64,000 nt of DNA. It comes from CAYFPX01 sp964519895. GTDB taxonomy: Bacteria > Myxococcota_A > UBA796 > CAJQPC01. This document shows, one piece after another, positions 8,760 to 17,263 of the stretch. How positions within the stretch are numbered: the first letter of the stretch is position 1; each line of letters opens with the position of its first letter. The translations under genes and the position numbers were made by a program. The notes under the pieces are model-generated. The model searched no databases. It worked only from the letters and a program-made list of their open reading frames with translations, and had not been told where the DNA came from. Location of the stretch: positions 11,081-75,080 of the forward strand of contig CAZFLE010000023.1 in NCBI GenBank assembly GCA_964519895.1, written 5' to 3'.

Positions 8760-10520
8760 ATGACAGCGCAGACCTCGCAAGACGTGACCATCCTGGGCGG
8801 TGGCCTGGCCGGCCTCACCCTGGCCCGGCAGCTCAGCCTGGCCCGGCCCGGCACGCGGATCCTGATCGCCGAGGCGTCGGCGCACCCACCGCCCACCGCC
8901 GCCCACAAGGTCGGCGAGTCCTGCGTCGAGATCGGGGGCGGCTGGCTCCACGACACCCTGGAGCTGGCGGACCACCTGAACAGCTGCCAGTTGCCCAAGC
9001 TCGGACTGCGCTTCTTCCTGCCGGGACGGGGCAAGGACGACATCAGCCAGCGGCTCGAGATGGGCCCGATCCGCAAGCGCATCCCGGTGCCCTTCAACGG
9101 GCTCTTGTTGCCCTCCTACCAGCTCGACCGCGGGCGGCTGGAGACCTTCCTGGCCCAGGACCTGCCCCCCGAGGTGCAATTCCTCGACCGCTGCAAGGCG
9201 ACCGCCATCGAGCTGGCCGACGGCCCCGACGCCCTCCACCAGGTCCAGCTGGACCATCGGGGCGAGACCCGGACCGTGCAGACCCGCTGGGTCATCGACG
9301 GCACCGGCCGGCGGGCCCTGCTGCGCAAGCAGCTCGGCCTGGGACGGCCATCCCGCCACAAGGCCAGCGCCGTGTGGTTCCGCTTTGCAGGCCGGGTCAA
9401 GCCCGACACCTGGTCCCAGGACCCCGAGTGGACCGGCCGCATGGCCCAGGCCATCCGCTGGCAGTCCACCACCCACCTCATGGACCGGGGCTACTGGGTC
9501 TGGTTCATCCCCCTGCCATCGAACCACATGTCCGTGGGCATCGTGATCGACGACAAGGTGCACGACCTGTCCGACATCGCCGACTTCGAGCGGGCCATGG
9601 CCTGGCTGGACCGTCACGAGGCCCAGGCCGCCGAGCAGATCCGGCGCGCCCTGGGCGATGCGCAGCCCCTGGACTTCCACACCCGCCGGCAGTACCCGAG
9701 CGAGGTCACCCAGACCTTCTCGGCCGATCGCTGGGGCCTGACCGGCGACGCCGGCTGCTTCGTGGACCCGTTCTACTCGCCCGGCACCGACTTCATCGGG
9801 ATCACGAATTCCTTCCACACGGACCTGATCACCCGGGACCTCGACGGCCAGGACATCCGCGACCGCGCAGCCCGCAGCGAGCACTACTACCAGATCGTCT
9901 ACGAGCAGTTCCTGCGCGTCTACCACGACGCCTACCCGCTGATGGGCAACAGCCAGGTCATGGCCGCCAAGCTGGCCTTCGACTCGGCGTTCTACTGGGG
10001 CTGGGCCACGCTCTTGTTCCGCAACGGCGGCCTGACGGACCCGGACTTCATGGACACGATCCCGGACCAGGTCGCCCGCATGATCGATGTCCAGGCCGCG
10101 ATGCAGCGGACCCTGCGCCAGTGGGCCGAGCGCGAGGACCCGCCCCTGCAGAGCGGCATGATCGACCAGTTCGAGATCACCACCCTGTGGCGGCTCTACG
10201 TGTCCCTGATCCGCCGGGTGGACGCCGACACGCTGCGCTACCGGGTGACCAAGAACCTGGACATCATCGAGGCGATGAGCGAGGTCATCTTTCGCCGGGC
10301 CGCCAGAGACTTCCCCAGGGTGCAACAGGCCGAGCGCCTCAACGCCCGGGCGTTCTCGCTGGACCCGTCTCGCTGGGACGCCGACGGCCTCTTCGACGGT
10401 CCCGAGCGCACCCCCGAGTACGAGCGGGTGCGCGATGAGATGCAGGCCCTGTGGATCGACGGCTCGCTGGATCGGATCCAGCCGGCGCCTCAGTCCGGGC
10501 GCTCCGCAGCGGGCCTGTAG
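8760..10520 (+). CDS. FAD-dependent halogenase-like monooxygenase
   Basis: A 586-residue flavoprotein of the tryptophan-halogenase superfamily. The Rossmann motif is GGGLAGL (13-19). The halogenase hallmark WxWxIP appears as WVWFIP at 246-251, and Lys80 in LPKLGLRFF sits where the catalytic lysine of these enzymes normally lies. GDAGCFVDPFYSPG (about 330-343) is the second flavin-contact segment. Real halogenases chlorinate or brominate aromatic substrates, but related proteins in aryl-polyene and flexirubin-type clusters carry out other flavin reactions, so halogenation is not certain. The gene overlaps the convergent LpxL-type acyltransferase gene by 31 bases; such acyltransferases also occur in aryl-polyene clusters, but no ketosynthase or ammonia-lyase is present here. 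Confidence 0.75.
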   Translation: MTAQTSQDVTILGGGLAGLTLARQLSLARPGTRILIAEASAHPPPTAAHKVGESCVEIGGGWLHDTLELADHLNSCQLPKLGLRFFLPGRGKDDISQRLEMGPIRKRIPVPFNGLLLPSYQLDRGRLETFLAQDLPPEVQFLDRCKATAIELADGPDALHQVQLDHRGETRTVQTRWVIDGTGRRALLRKQLGLGRPSRHKASAVWFRFAGRVKPDTWSQDPEWTGRMAQAIRWQSTTHLMDRGYWVWFIPLPSNHMSVGIVIDDKVHDLSDIADFERAMAWLDRHEAQAAEQIRRALGDAQPLDFHTRRQYPSEVTQTFSADRWGLTGDAGCFVDPFYSPGTDFIGITNSFHTDLITRDLDGQDIRDRAARSEHYYQIVYEQFLRVYHDAYPLMGNSQVMAAKLAFDSAFYWGWATLLFRNGGLTDPDFMDTIPDQVARMIDVQAAMQRTLRQWAEREDPPLQSGMIDQFEITTLWRLYVSLIRRVDADTLRYRVTKNLDIIEAMSEVIFRRAARDFPRVQQAERLNARAFSLDPSRWDADGLFDGPERTPEYERVRDEMQALWIDGSLDRIQPAPQSGRSAAGL

Positions 10521-11464
10521 CTCTCGGCGGCCCGGCGGGCGCCGTCCTCGTCCCAGACGTCGTAGAAGTTGTAGAACTGGTAGGGGTAGCGGCGGACCCA
10601 GCCCTCGAGTCGCGCGGCAAATGCCCGCACGTGGACCGCGAGCTCTTCGTTGCGCTGGCGGCGGTCCTGGATCTGGACGTCGACGGGATCGCTCACGAGC
10701 AGCCGGTAGGTGAAGGGGCCCTCCTTGAAGCAGGTCAAGAGCACCACCGGCACCCGGGCCAAGCTGGCCACCAGCCAGGGGCCCAAGGGCAGGGAAACGT
10801 CGTCCCCCAAGAACGGCGCCCTCACGATGCGGTCGTCGACGGGGCGATCGGCCAGGAAGGCGGCTACAGCGCCATCTCGGAGGGCCCGGATGACCTTCAG
10901 CGACGCCATGTCCTTGCCGGCGTTCAGGGAGATGATCGAAGGCGCGTGCGGGCTCTCGAGCCCTTCGACCACCTGCACGTAGGGGTCGTCCTTGGACACG
11001 TAGCGCACGATGTGCACGCGCTTGTCGACCGCGCTCAGGCCGTGCATGGCCGCGCCGATCAGCTCCGGGTTGCCGCAGTGGGTGGTGAGCACGACGAAGC
11101 CGCCCTGGCCCACCAGCAGGTCCTGGAGGGCCGCGGTGTTCTCGCGCCGAATCCGAAAGGCCTTGCCCCCGCGGTCCAGCGCCACGAACCGGTCCACGAT
11201 GCACAGGGAGTAGTTGAAGAAGGTCCGGTAGATCCGGACCAGCCGCAGCCACCGCGGGTCGTGGGGAAAGACCCGGTCCAGGTAGGCCTCGAGCCCATGG
11301 CGGGCGTCGGAGGAGCGCAGGGTGTAGACGGCCGTGGTGACGAGCATCGAGACGTAGAGTGGGAGCCGCCCGAACACGCGCAGGAAGCCCAGGTAGATGC
11401 GCCACATGCGGACCGTGGCGCGGCCACGGACTCGGTAGGTCTGATCGTCTACAGGCTCGGCCAT
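10490..11464 (-). CDS. LpxL/HtrB-type lipid acyltransferase
   Basis: A 324-residue protein of the lysophospholipid/lipid A acyltransferase (LABLAT) family. It contains TTHCGNPELIG (catalytic HxxxxE-type motif: His then Glu five residues later) and FLADRPVDD, the second conserved block, and ends in a YQFYNFYDVW segment comparable to the WxWxxxR region of LpxL. These enzymes transfer acyl chains from acyl-ACP at the inner membrane. The ATG at 11464 is chosen because an alternative at 11518 would overlap the upstream VWA gene by 32 bases; the chosen start leaves 22 bases. The 3' end overlaps the convergent halogenase-like gene. Confidence 0.75.
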   Translation of the reverse strand: MAEPVDDQTYRVRGRATVRMWRIYLGFLRVFGRLPLYVSMLVTTAVYTLRSSDARHGLEAYLDRVFPHDPRWLRLVRIYRTFFNYSLCIVDRFVALDRGGKAFRIRRENTAALQDLLVGQGGFVVLTTHCGNPELIGAAMHGLSAVDKRVHIVRYVSKDDPYVQVVEGLESPHAPSIISLNAGKDMASLKVIRALRDGAVAAFLADRPVDDRIVRAPFLGDDVSLPLGPWLVASLARVPVVLLTCFKEGPFTYRLLVSDPVDVQIQDRRQRNEELAVHVRAFAARLEGWVRRYPYQFYNFYDVWDEDGARRAAESYRPAAERPD

Positions 11465-11486
11465 CGAGGCTGCTGATAGCGCGGCG

Positions 11487-13334
11487 TCAGCGGCGGGCCA
11501 CCGTGATGGTCTCTCCACTCAGCGATCCTGCGATCGCGATCAGCCCCAGCAGCTCCTGGTCCCGCTTCTCCTGGGTCACCGCGTCGGCCGCGAGCCGGTA
11601 GACGTCGGACAGGCTCAGCTCCTGGGCGTAGCGGGACCCCCGCAACACCTCGGCGAAGCCCGCCACGGCCACCGCCTTGCGGAAGCCGGGCGAGGCCTCG
11701 GACAGCTCGGCCCGCACCTGGCTGGTGTCCAGGACCGTCGCCCACTCCCGGGCCGGCTTGTCCGGGCCAGGAGCCCGCGCCCGCACCCGCACCGTCGCGA
11801 GCTCAGTGGCCCCATCGTCGGCGAGGATCAGCTCATAGAGTGCCGTGACCTGGTGGCCGCTGCCCAGCTCACCGGCATCGACCGCGTCGTTGCGGAAGTC
11901 CCGGTCCGCCACGTCGCGGTTCTCGTAGCCAACCAGGCGGTAGCTGTGCACAGCGCTGGGGTTGAACTCGACCTGGAGCTTCACGTCCTTGGCGATGGTG
12001 CGCAGGGTGCCGGTGAGCTCGCCAGAGAAGCGGTGGCGCGCCTCTGCGGCCGAGTCGATGTAGAAGGCCGCGCCGTCGCCCTTGTCGGCGAGCTGCTCCA
12101 TCAGGGTGTCGTTGTAGTTGCCCTGGCCGAAGCCCACGGTGGTCAGCGTGACCCCGTTGGCCGCGTGCTCCTCGATGCGGTTCAGGATGGCGGTGTGGGA
12201 GGTGTCGCCGACGTTGGCGTCTCCGTCGCTCAGCACGATCACCCGGTTCTCGTGGCCCTCGACATAGACCGCCCGGGCGAGCTGGTAGGCCAGGTCCACG
12301 CCGGATCCCATGTCGGTGGAGCCACCGGCGCCCAGCCCGCTGATGACCTCGTGGAGCCGATCGGACCGCCCAGCAGACGTGGGCTCTAGCAGCACCTCGG
12401 TGGCCCCGGCATAGGTCACGACCGCGACCGTGTCGTCGTCGCCCAGGTTCGCCACGAGGGTGTGGAGCGCCGTCTTGACCAAGGGCAGCTTGCGCGCGGA
12501 GGACATCGAGCCGGACACGTCGACCAGGAAGGTCAGGTGCACGGGCGGCGCGTCGGCCACGTCGATCTCCTCGCCCTTGACCCCCACCCGCAACAGCGTG
12601 CGGCCGGCCGTCCAGGGGTGGGGGGCGGCCTCGAGATGCACAGCAAAGGGCGCGTCGTCGGTGGGGGTGGCGTAGCCGTAGTCCTGGGCGTTCACGAACT
12701 CCTCGACCCGCACAGACGAGGGGACGGGGAGCACGCCTGCGTTCAGGCGCCCTCGGGCCTGGGTGTAGCTGGCGGTGTCCACGTCGGCGGCAAAGGTGCT
12801 GTGGCGGTCCGTCGCGGTCAGCGTGAAGGGGTTGGTGCCGTGGTCCTGGTGGCGGTCGCGGGGCTGTTCCTGCTTCTCGGCCACGGTCGGACGCGCTGTG
12901 CCCTTGGCCGCGGTCAGGCCCTGGGGGCGCTTCTCCAAGGCGCTCCTGCGCACGGACAGATCGCCGACAGCCCCGCCGCCGGTGCCCGAGCCCCGGCTCG
13001 ACAGTCCACCGTTGCCGGAGACCTCGTTGTCGCCGACATAGCCGACCGACTCGAGGCTTTCCCGGACGGACCGGCGGAGCTTGGCGTCCTTCTTGCCCGC
13101 GCGACCCTCCTCGCGCTTGGCCCGTTCACCCTCACCCTCGCCGCCGGCGTCGCCGTCGAGCAGGATCTTCGTGAAGCGATCCGGCGTGGAGTCGAAGCTG
13201 TAGACCGACGGCAGCACCGGGGAGCTGTCCAGGGCCCCGGCCATGAAGGCGAACACCGTCGTGCCCAGCACGCCGAGCGCGCTGATGCCGACCAGCAGGG
13301 GAATGACGGGGAGGCGGCGGGAGGACTTGGCCAT
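11487..13334 (-). CDS. YfbK-type von Willebrand factor A protein, membrane-anchored
   Basis: A 615-residue protein. The ATG at 13334 has AGGAG seven bases upstream and starts MAKSSRRLPVIPLLV, a signal anchor (residues 8-30). A charged linker with GEGEGERAKREEGR and Gly-rich stretch follows, then the domain found before VWA in this family (THSTFAADVDTASY-like, here RHSTFAADVDTASY). The VWA domain has an intact MIDAS motif DVSGSMSS and the downstream SDGDANVG. The C-terminus is the DUF3520-like segment ending in the LAADAVTQEKRD region. Such proteins are thought to bind ligands in a metal-dependent way in the periplasm. It lies upstream of the acyltransferase gene on the same strand and is probably co-transcribed. 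Confidence 0.8.
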   Translation of the reverse strand: MAKSSRRLPVIPLLVGISALGVLGTTVFAFMAGALDSSPVLPSVYSFDSTPDRFTKILLDGDAGGEGEGERAKREEGRAGKKDAKLRRSVRESLESVGYVGDNEVSGNGGLSSRGSGTGGGAVGDLSVRRSALEKRPQGLTAAKGTARPTVAEKQEQPRDRHQDHGTNPFTLTATDRHSTFAADVDTASYTQARGRLNAGVLPVPSSVRVEEFVNAQDYGYATPTDDAPFAVHLEAAPHPWTAGRTLLRVGVKGEEIDVADAPPVHLTFLVDVSGSMSSARKLPLVKTALHTLVANLGDDDTVAVVTYAGATEVLLEPTSAGRSDRLHEVISGLGAGGSTDMGSGVDLAYQLARAVYVEGHENRVIVLSDGDANVGDTSHTAILNRIEEHAANGVTLTTVGFGQGNYNDTLMEQLADKGDGAAFYIDSAAEARHRFSGELTGTLRTIAKDVKLQVEFNPSAVHSYRLVGYENRDVADRDFRNDAVDAGELGSGHQVTALYELILADDGATELATVRVRARAPGPDKPAREWATVLDTSQVRAELSEASPGFRKAVAVAGFAEVLRGSRYAQELSLSDVYRLAADAVTQEKRDQELLGLIAIAGSLSGETITVARR

Positions 13335-13479
13335 CTTGAGCTCCTGGGGGTGCTCGCTGAGACCACAGATGTCGCGACCGGGTTCCCGCCGTCCCGGACT
13401 GTCACCCCCTGTCCCGACCCTGCGATCCGGCCCTGCGCCTGTGGTGAGGTGACCCATCAAAACCCCTCAGGGAGCAGTC

Positions 13480-14064
13480 ATGTCGACCCCCGCATCCGCC
13501 CTCCGCCTCTCCTGGTTCATCGCCCTGCTGCTGACGGGCTGCGGTCCCGCGGACCAGGCCACCCCCGAGACCGATGCCGCCGACGACCCGGTGCAGTCCA
13601 GCCTGAACGACCTGAGCGAGCGGCCCGGCGCCCCCGACGCCGAGGCCGAGTTCGACCTGGGCGGCAAGGAAGACGCCGGTCCCAGCTGCGCCTATGGGGC
13701 GCACGTGGTGATCGGCGAAGGGGGCACGGACATCTACGACCTAGGCCACCTGGACAACGACGGCCTGTGCATGATCGAGACCACGACCTGTGACGCCCCC
13801 GACGCCAACGCCCAGACCTACAAGGTCTCCTTCGGCCAGGACGGACCGGTGGCGCTGGACGTGGACTGGGGCACCGACCACTTCCTGTCCATCGCGGTGT
13901 TCGACGAGACCGGTGTGTCGATCCTGGACGGGCCGAGCCTGACCCTGGACGCCCAGATCGACGACGCCTACTACCTGGAGATCGGCTGCGAGGGCGACGC
14001 GAGCCCGGTGACCTACAGCCTGACCCTGACGCTGGACGCGTCGGACCTGGCGCCGGTGTTGTAG
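13480..14064 (+). CDS. Small acidic lipoprotein of unknown function
   Basis: A 194-residue protein starting MSTPASALRLSWFIALLLTGCG, a lipoprotein signal with lipobox LTGC at about residue 21. A low-complexity linker rich in Asp, Glu and Pro (about 23-65) precedes a predicted beta-sandwich with several Asp-Gly and Cys residues (C70, C91, C98 region, C162 region). A sequence like YYLEIGCEGDASPVTYSLTLTL near the C-terminus resembles bacterial pre-peptidase or calcium-binding sandwich domains, but I cannot assign a family. A GGGAG sequence lies 6-10 bases before the ATG. It diverges from the VWA gene across 145 bases. Confidence 0.6.
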   Translation: MSTPASALRLSWFIALLLTGCGPADQATPETDAADDPVQSSLNDLSERPGAPDAEAEFDLGGKEDAGPSCAYGAHVVIGEGGTDIYDLGHLDNDGLCMIETTTCDAPDANAQTYKVSFGQDGPVALDVDWGTDHFLSIAVFDETGVSILDGPSLTLDAQIDDAYYLEIGCEGDASPVTYSLTLTLDASDLAPVL

Positions 14065-14100
14065 GGCTACACTCGCGCCCGGACCCGAGCCGGTGGCGAC

Positions 14101-14805
14101 ATGCCCGAGCTGGACAGCGCCGCCTACTGGGATGCCCAGGCAAGTGCCTACGCCCAGGGTCGGTCCCCGTCGGGGGTGGACGCCACCACCCTGGACGCCG
14201 TGCCGCCCCGCGGGCAGGTGCTCGAGCTGGGCTGCGGGCCTGGTGTGGTGACCGCTCAGCTCCTGGAACGGATGGGCGGCCCCTCGGATCTGGTCGTCAC
14301 CGACGTGTCCGGGGGTTTCTGCGCCATGGCCCAGGCCCTCGAACCCGGGCTCAGGGTGCTGCACAGCGACTGCCGGCAGCTCGACCTTCCCGCGGACAGC
14401 CTGGACACGGTCTATGCGATGGCGGTGCTGCACCACCTGCCCGAGCCGGACTGCCGGGACGTCCTGGGGAACATCGCCAGCTGGCTCCGCCCCGGGGGCC
14501 AGCTCGCGCTGGTCGAGGACTGGGCCTTCGAGCCGCGGACCGAGGCCGAGACCCGCTTGATGCGCTTGCGGCGCGAGCTTGGCGCCCACGAGGGCGAGAC
14601 CCACCCCAGCCACCAGGACTGGTGCGAGCGCCTGGCCGGCGCCGGGCTCTGGGTCCGCCAGACCCTGGCCCCTCGCCGCCGGGAGTCCCTGGACCGCTAC
14701 GCTGTGCTGGACACCGATCAGGCCCGCGCCGATCTGGCGTGGCTCCAGGCCCACGACGGGAACTGCACCATCCCCATGACCCTCTTCTGCTGCGAGGTCC
14801 CGTGA
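14101..14805 (+). CDS. Class I SAM-dependent methyltransferase
   Basis: A 234-residue methyltransferase. Motif I is LELGCGPGVV (about residues 41-50), an acidic motif-II residue occurs in VVTDVSGGF, and AVLHHLPE plus LRPGGQLALVEDW are the later core motifs of the UbiE/ArsM-like group. The substrate is unknown. Its stop codon overlaps the GTG start of the molybdopterin oxidoreductase (GTGA), so the two are translationally coupled and probably act in one pathway. A TACACT element lies 27 bases before the start. It faces the radical SAM operon across the 75-bp repeat. Confidence 0.78.
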   Translation: MPELDSAAYWDAQASAYAQGRSPSGVDATTLDAVPPRGQVLELGCGPGVVTAQLLERMGGPSDLVVTDVSGGFCAMAQALEPGLRVLHSDCRQLDLPADSLDTVYAMAVLHHLPEPDCRDVLGNIASWLRPGGQLALVEDWAFEPRTEAETRLMRLRRELGAHEGETHPSHQDWCERLAGAGLWVRQTLAPRRRESLDRYAVLDTDQARADLAWLQAHDGNCTIPMTLFCCEVP

Positions 14806-17174
14806 GCGATCCCCTCCACCCCCGCGGCAAGGGCTGCCAGAACTGGCGCTGGCAGGACGGCGAGCTCACCGTCACCCGCAGCATCTGCTGGAGCCCGCCG
14901 GGCTGCCACTGCGGCTGCGGCGTGCTGCTCTACAGCAACAAGGCCGGCCGGCTGGTCAAGATCGAGGGGGACCCGGCGAACCCCTTCAGCCAGGGCGAGC
15001 TGTGCCCCCGAGGCCTGGCCGGACTGGAGACCATCTACCACCCGGACCGGCTGACCGACCCGCTGATCCGGGTCGGCGAGCGCGGCGAGGGCAAGTGGCG
15101 CAAGGCCGGCTGGGACGAGGCCCTGGACACCATCGCCGACGCCTTTGGCCGCTTCCGAGACGAGTCCGGCCCCGAGAGCGTGGCCTTCCTCAAGGGCACG
15201 GGCCGGGACATCAGCCCCTACATCAGCCGGCTGGCCTATGGCTTCGGCAGCCCGAACTACTTCGCCCTGGGGCCGGCCAACGGCAACGCCTGCTTCATGC
15301 CCCGGATGAGCTGTCTGTACGCCACGAGCGGCGACTTCCAGGTGGCGGACTGCAGCCAGTACCACACCGATCGCTACGACCACCCGGGCTGGGAGCCCCC
15401 GGAGACCATCCTGATCTGGGGCTGCAACCCGGTCTACTCGAACCCCGACGGCTTCCTGGGCTCGTGGATCGTGCGCTGCATGAAGCGCGGCACCAAGCTC
15501 ATCGTGGTCGACCCGCGGCTGACCTGGCTGGGCTCCCGCGCGGCCTACTGGCTACCGATCCGGCCGGGCACCGACGCCGCGCTGGCCCTGGCCATGCTCC
15601 ACGTGATCATCGCCGAAGAGCTCTTCGACGCGGACTTCTGCCGAGACTGGACCCACGGCTTCGACGCGCTGACCGAGCGGGTCCGACCCTGCACCCCCGA
15701 GTGGGCCCAGGAACGGACCGGCCTGGACCCGGACAAGATCCGCCAGGCGGCGCGGCTGTTCGGCCGCAGCGACCGGGCCGCGGTCCAGTGGGGCATCGGC
15801 ATCGACATGAACGCCGACTGCATCCCCACCGCCCACGCCATCGCGTGCCTGTGGTCGATCTGCGGCCAGGTCGACAACGCCGGCGGCATGATGATCGTGC
15901 GCCACCCCTTCGGCGTGGTCCGCCGAGGCGCCAAGAGCGCCAGCTTCCCCCAGGTCCAGGCCGACAAGATCGGCCTGGATCGCTACCCGCTGTTCGAGCA
16001 CGGCATCCCCTATGGCCAGGGCGACGCCCTGCTCGACCAGATGGAGAGCGGCCGGCCCTACCCAATCCGAGGGGCGTGGATCCAGTCCACCGGCACCATC
16101 ACCGGCTCCTTTGCCGATCCTCGTCGCGCCTGGCGGGCGTTCCGCAAGCTGGAGTTCGTGGCCTGCTGCGAGCTGTTCATGACGCCGACGCCGGTGTCCT
16201 TTGCCGACGTGGTGCTGCCGGTCTGCACCTATGCGGAGCGCGACGGGCTGCGGAACAGCTTCTACCAGCTCTCGGCGATCAACCAGGCGATCGAGCCGCT
16301 GGGCGAGAGCCGCTCGGACATGCAGATCTGCCTGGACATGGGGCGTCGGCTGGCGCCGGAGGCCTTTGAATTCGAAGACATCCAGGCCCAGTACAGCCAC
16401 ATGATCCGCCACTCCGGCGTCAGCTTCCAGGAGCTGCGGGAGCAGATGCCCATGTGCCCGGGGGTGACCTACCGGCGCTATGAGCGCGGCGAGCTCAGGC
16501 CCGATGGAAAGCCCGGCTTCAACACCCCCACCGGCAAGATCGAGCTCTACAGCACCGAGCTCGAGCGCTTCGGCCTGGACCCCCTGCCCCACTTCCAGGT
16601 CCCCCACTACGACGCGGCCCGGATGCCCGAGCTCAACCGGGCCTACCCCCTCCAGCTGGTCACCGGTGGGCGGGTGTCGGTCTTCTTCAACGCCGAGCAC
16701 CGCAACGTGCCGGGGCTGCGGGTGTTCAACCCCTACCCCCTGGTCGACGTGCACCCGACCGACGCCGAGACCTGGCAGGTCGAAGACGGCCTGTGGGTCT
16801 GGCTGGTCAGCCACTACGGGCGGGCCAAGCGCAAGGTCCGGGTGTCGCTGGAGGTGACCCCCGGCATGATCCACGCCCAGGCGAGCTGGTGGAACCCGGC
16901 GGGTCAGGCCAATGAACAGGGCGGGCTGTTCGACCTGTTCGAGCTGAACATCAACAATCTCCTGCCCTCTGGGCTCCAGGGCAAGAGCGGCTTCGGCTAC
17001 CCCTTCCGCAACATGCGCTGCCTGATCGAGCGAGCCGATGGGCCGCCGGACGGCTTCGACGACTGGGCGGCGCTGACCGAGCAGGACCCCGACGCTGTGA
17101 TCCGGCTGGACGAGCAGCCGCCGAGGACCGGCATGGCGGGGGCGGCGCTACCGCCGTGGGTCGAGGGGGAGTAA
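14802..17174 (+). CDS. Molybdopterin (bis-PGD) oxidoreductase, catalytic subunit
   Basis: A 790-residue member of the DMSO-reductase superfamily. The GTG start at 14802 gives a four-base overlap with the methyltransferase stop. Cys29, Cys35, Cys39 and Cys68 (the last in ELCPRG) match the N-terminal [4Fe-4S] pattern. NACFMPRM includes Cys164, a candidate Mo ligand. Pterin-binding segments are visible as LIWGCNPVYSNPD and VDPRLTWLGSRA, and the C-terminal dinucleotide-binding domain contains LVTGGR. There is no Tat signal, so it should be cytoplasmic. Size and motifs resemble the acetylene hydratase/transhydroxylase/thiosulfate-reductase side of the family, but the substrate cannot be read from the sequence. 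A two-cluster ferredoxin-like gene in the facing operon (23438-23782) is its likely electron-transfer partner. Confidence 0.85.
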   Translation: MSDPLHPRGKGCQNWRWQDGELTVTRSICWSPPGCHCGCGVLLYSNKAGRLVKIEGDPANPFSQGELCPRGLAGLETIYHPDRLTDPLIRVGERGEGKWRKAGWDEALDTIADAFGRFRDESGPESVAFLKGTGRDISPYISRLAYGFGSPNYFALGPANGNACFMPRMSCLYATSGDFQVADCSQYHTDRYDHPGWEPPETILIWGCNPVYSNPDGFLGSWIVRCMKRGTKLIVVDPRLTWLGSRAAYWLPIRPGTDAALALAMLHVIIAEELFDADFCRDWTHGFDALTERVRPCTPEWAQERTGLDPDKIRQAARLFGRSDRAAVQWGIGIDMNADCIPTAHAIACLWSICGQVDNAGGMMIVRHPFGVVRRGAKSASFPQVQADKIGLDRYPLFEHGIPYGQGDALLDQMESGRPYPIRGAWIQSTGTITGSFADPRRAWRAFRKLEFVACCELFMTPTPVSFADVVLPVCTYAERDGLRNSFYQLSAINQAIEPLGESRSDMQICLDMGRRLAPEAFEFEDIQAQYSHMIRHSGVSFQELREQMPMCPGVTYRRYERGELRPDGKPGFNTPTGKIELYSTELERFGLDPLPHFQVPHYDAARMPELNRAYPLQLVTGGRVSVFFNAEHRNVPGLRVFNPYPLVDVHPTDAETWQVEDGLWVWLVSHYGRAKRKVRVSLEVTPGMIHAQASWWNPAGQANEQGGLFDLFELNINNLLPSGLQGKSGFGYPFRNMRCLIERADGPPDGFDDWAALTEQDPDAVIRLDEQPPRTGMAGAALPPWVEGE

Positions 17175-17188
17175 GTCGCGCCGCAGCC

Positions 17189-17263
17189 GAGTGACCGAAT
17201 TCCGGACACTCAGCCCCCTTGGGCCACCCCAAGCCGCCCGAGTGACCGCTTTCCGGACACTCA
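17189..17263. repeat. 75-bp intergenic repeat, copy 2
   Basis: Second copy of the element at 4621-4695, same length, 88% identical. Its left palindrome, starting GAGTGACCGAATTCCGGACA, is the more symmetric. It begins 14 bases after the stop codon of the Mo oxidoreductase gene and its final TCA is the TGA stop of the minus-strand nucleotidyltransferase-like gene, the same arrangement as copy 1. It could end transcription from both sides. Confidence 0.8.

Noticed and set aside
8760..13334. An aryl-polyene or flexirubin biosynthetic cluster
   Set aside because: Only the halogenase-like and LpxL-type genes fit; there is no ketosynthase, ACP, thioesterase or ammonia-lyase.
14622..14801. An in-frame extension of the Mo oxidoreductase by 60 codons
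   Set aside because: It would overlap most of the methyltransferase 3' end and is not protein-like; the GTG at 14802 gives a normal coupled start just before the iron-sulfur motif.
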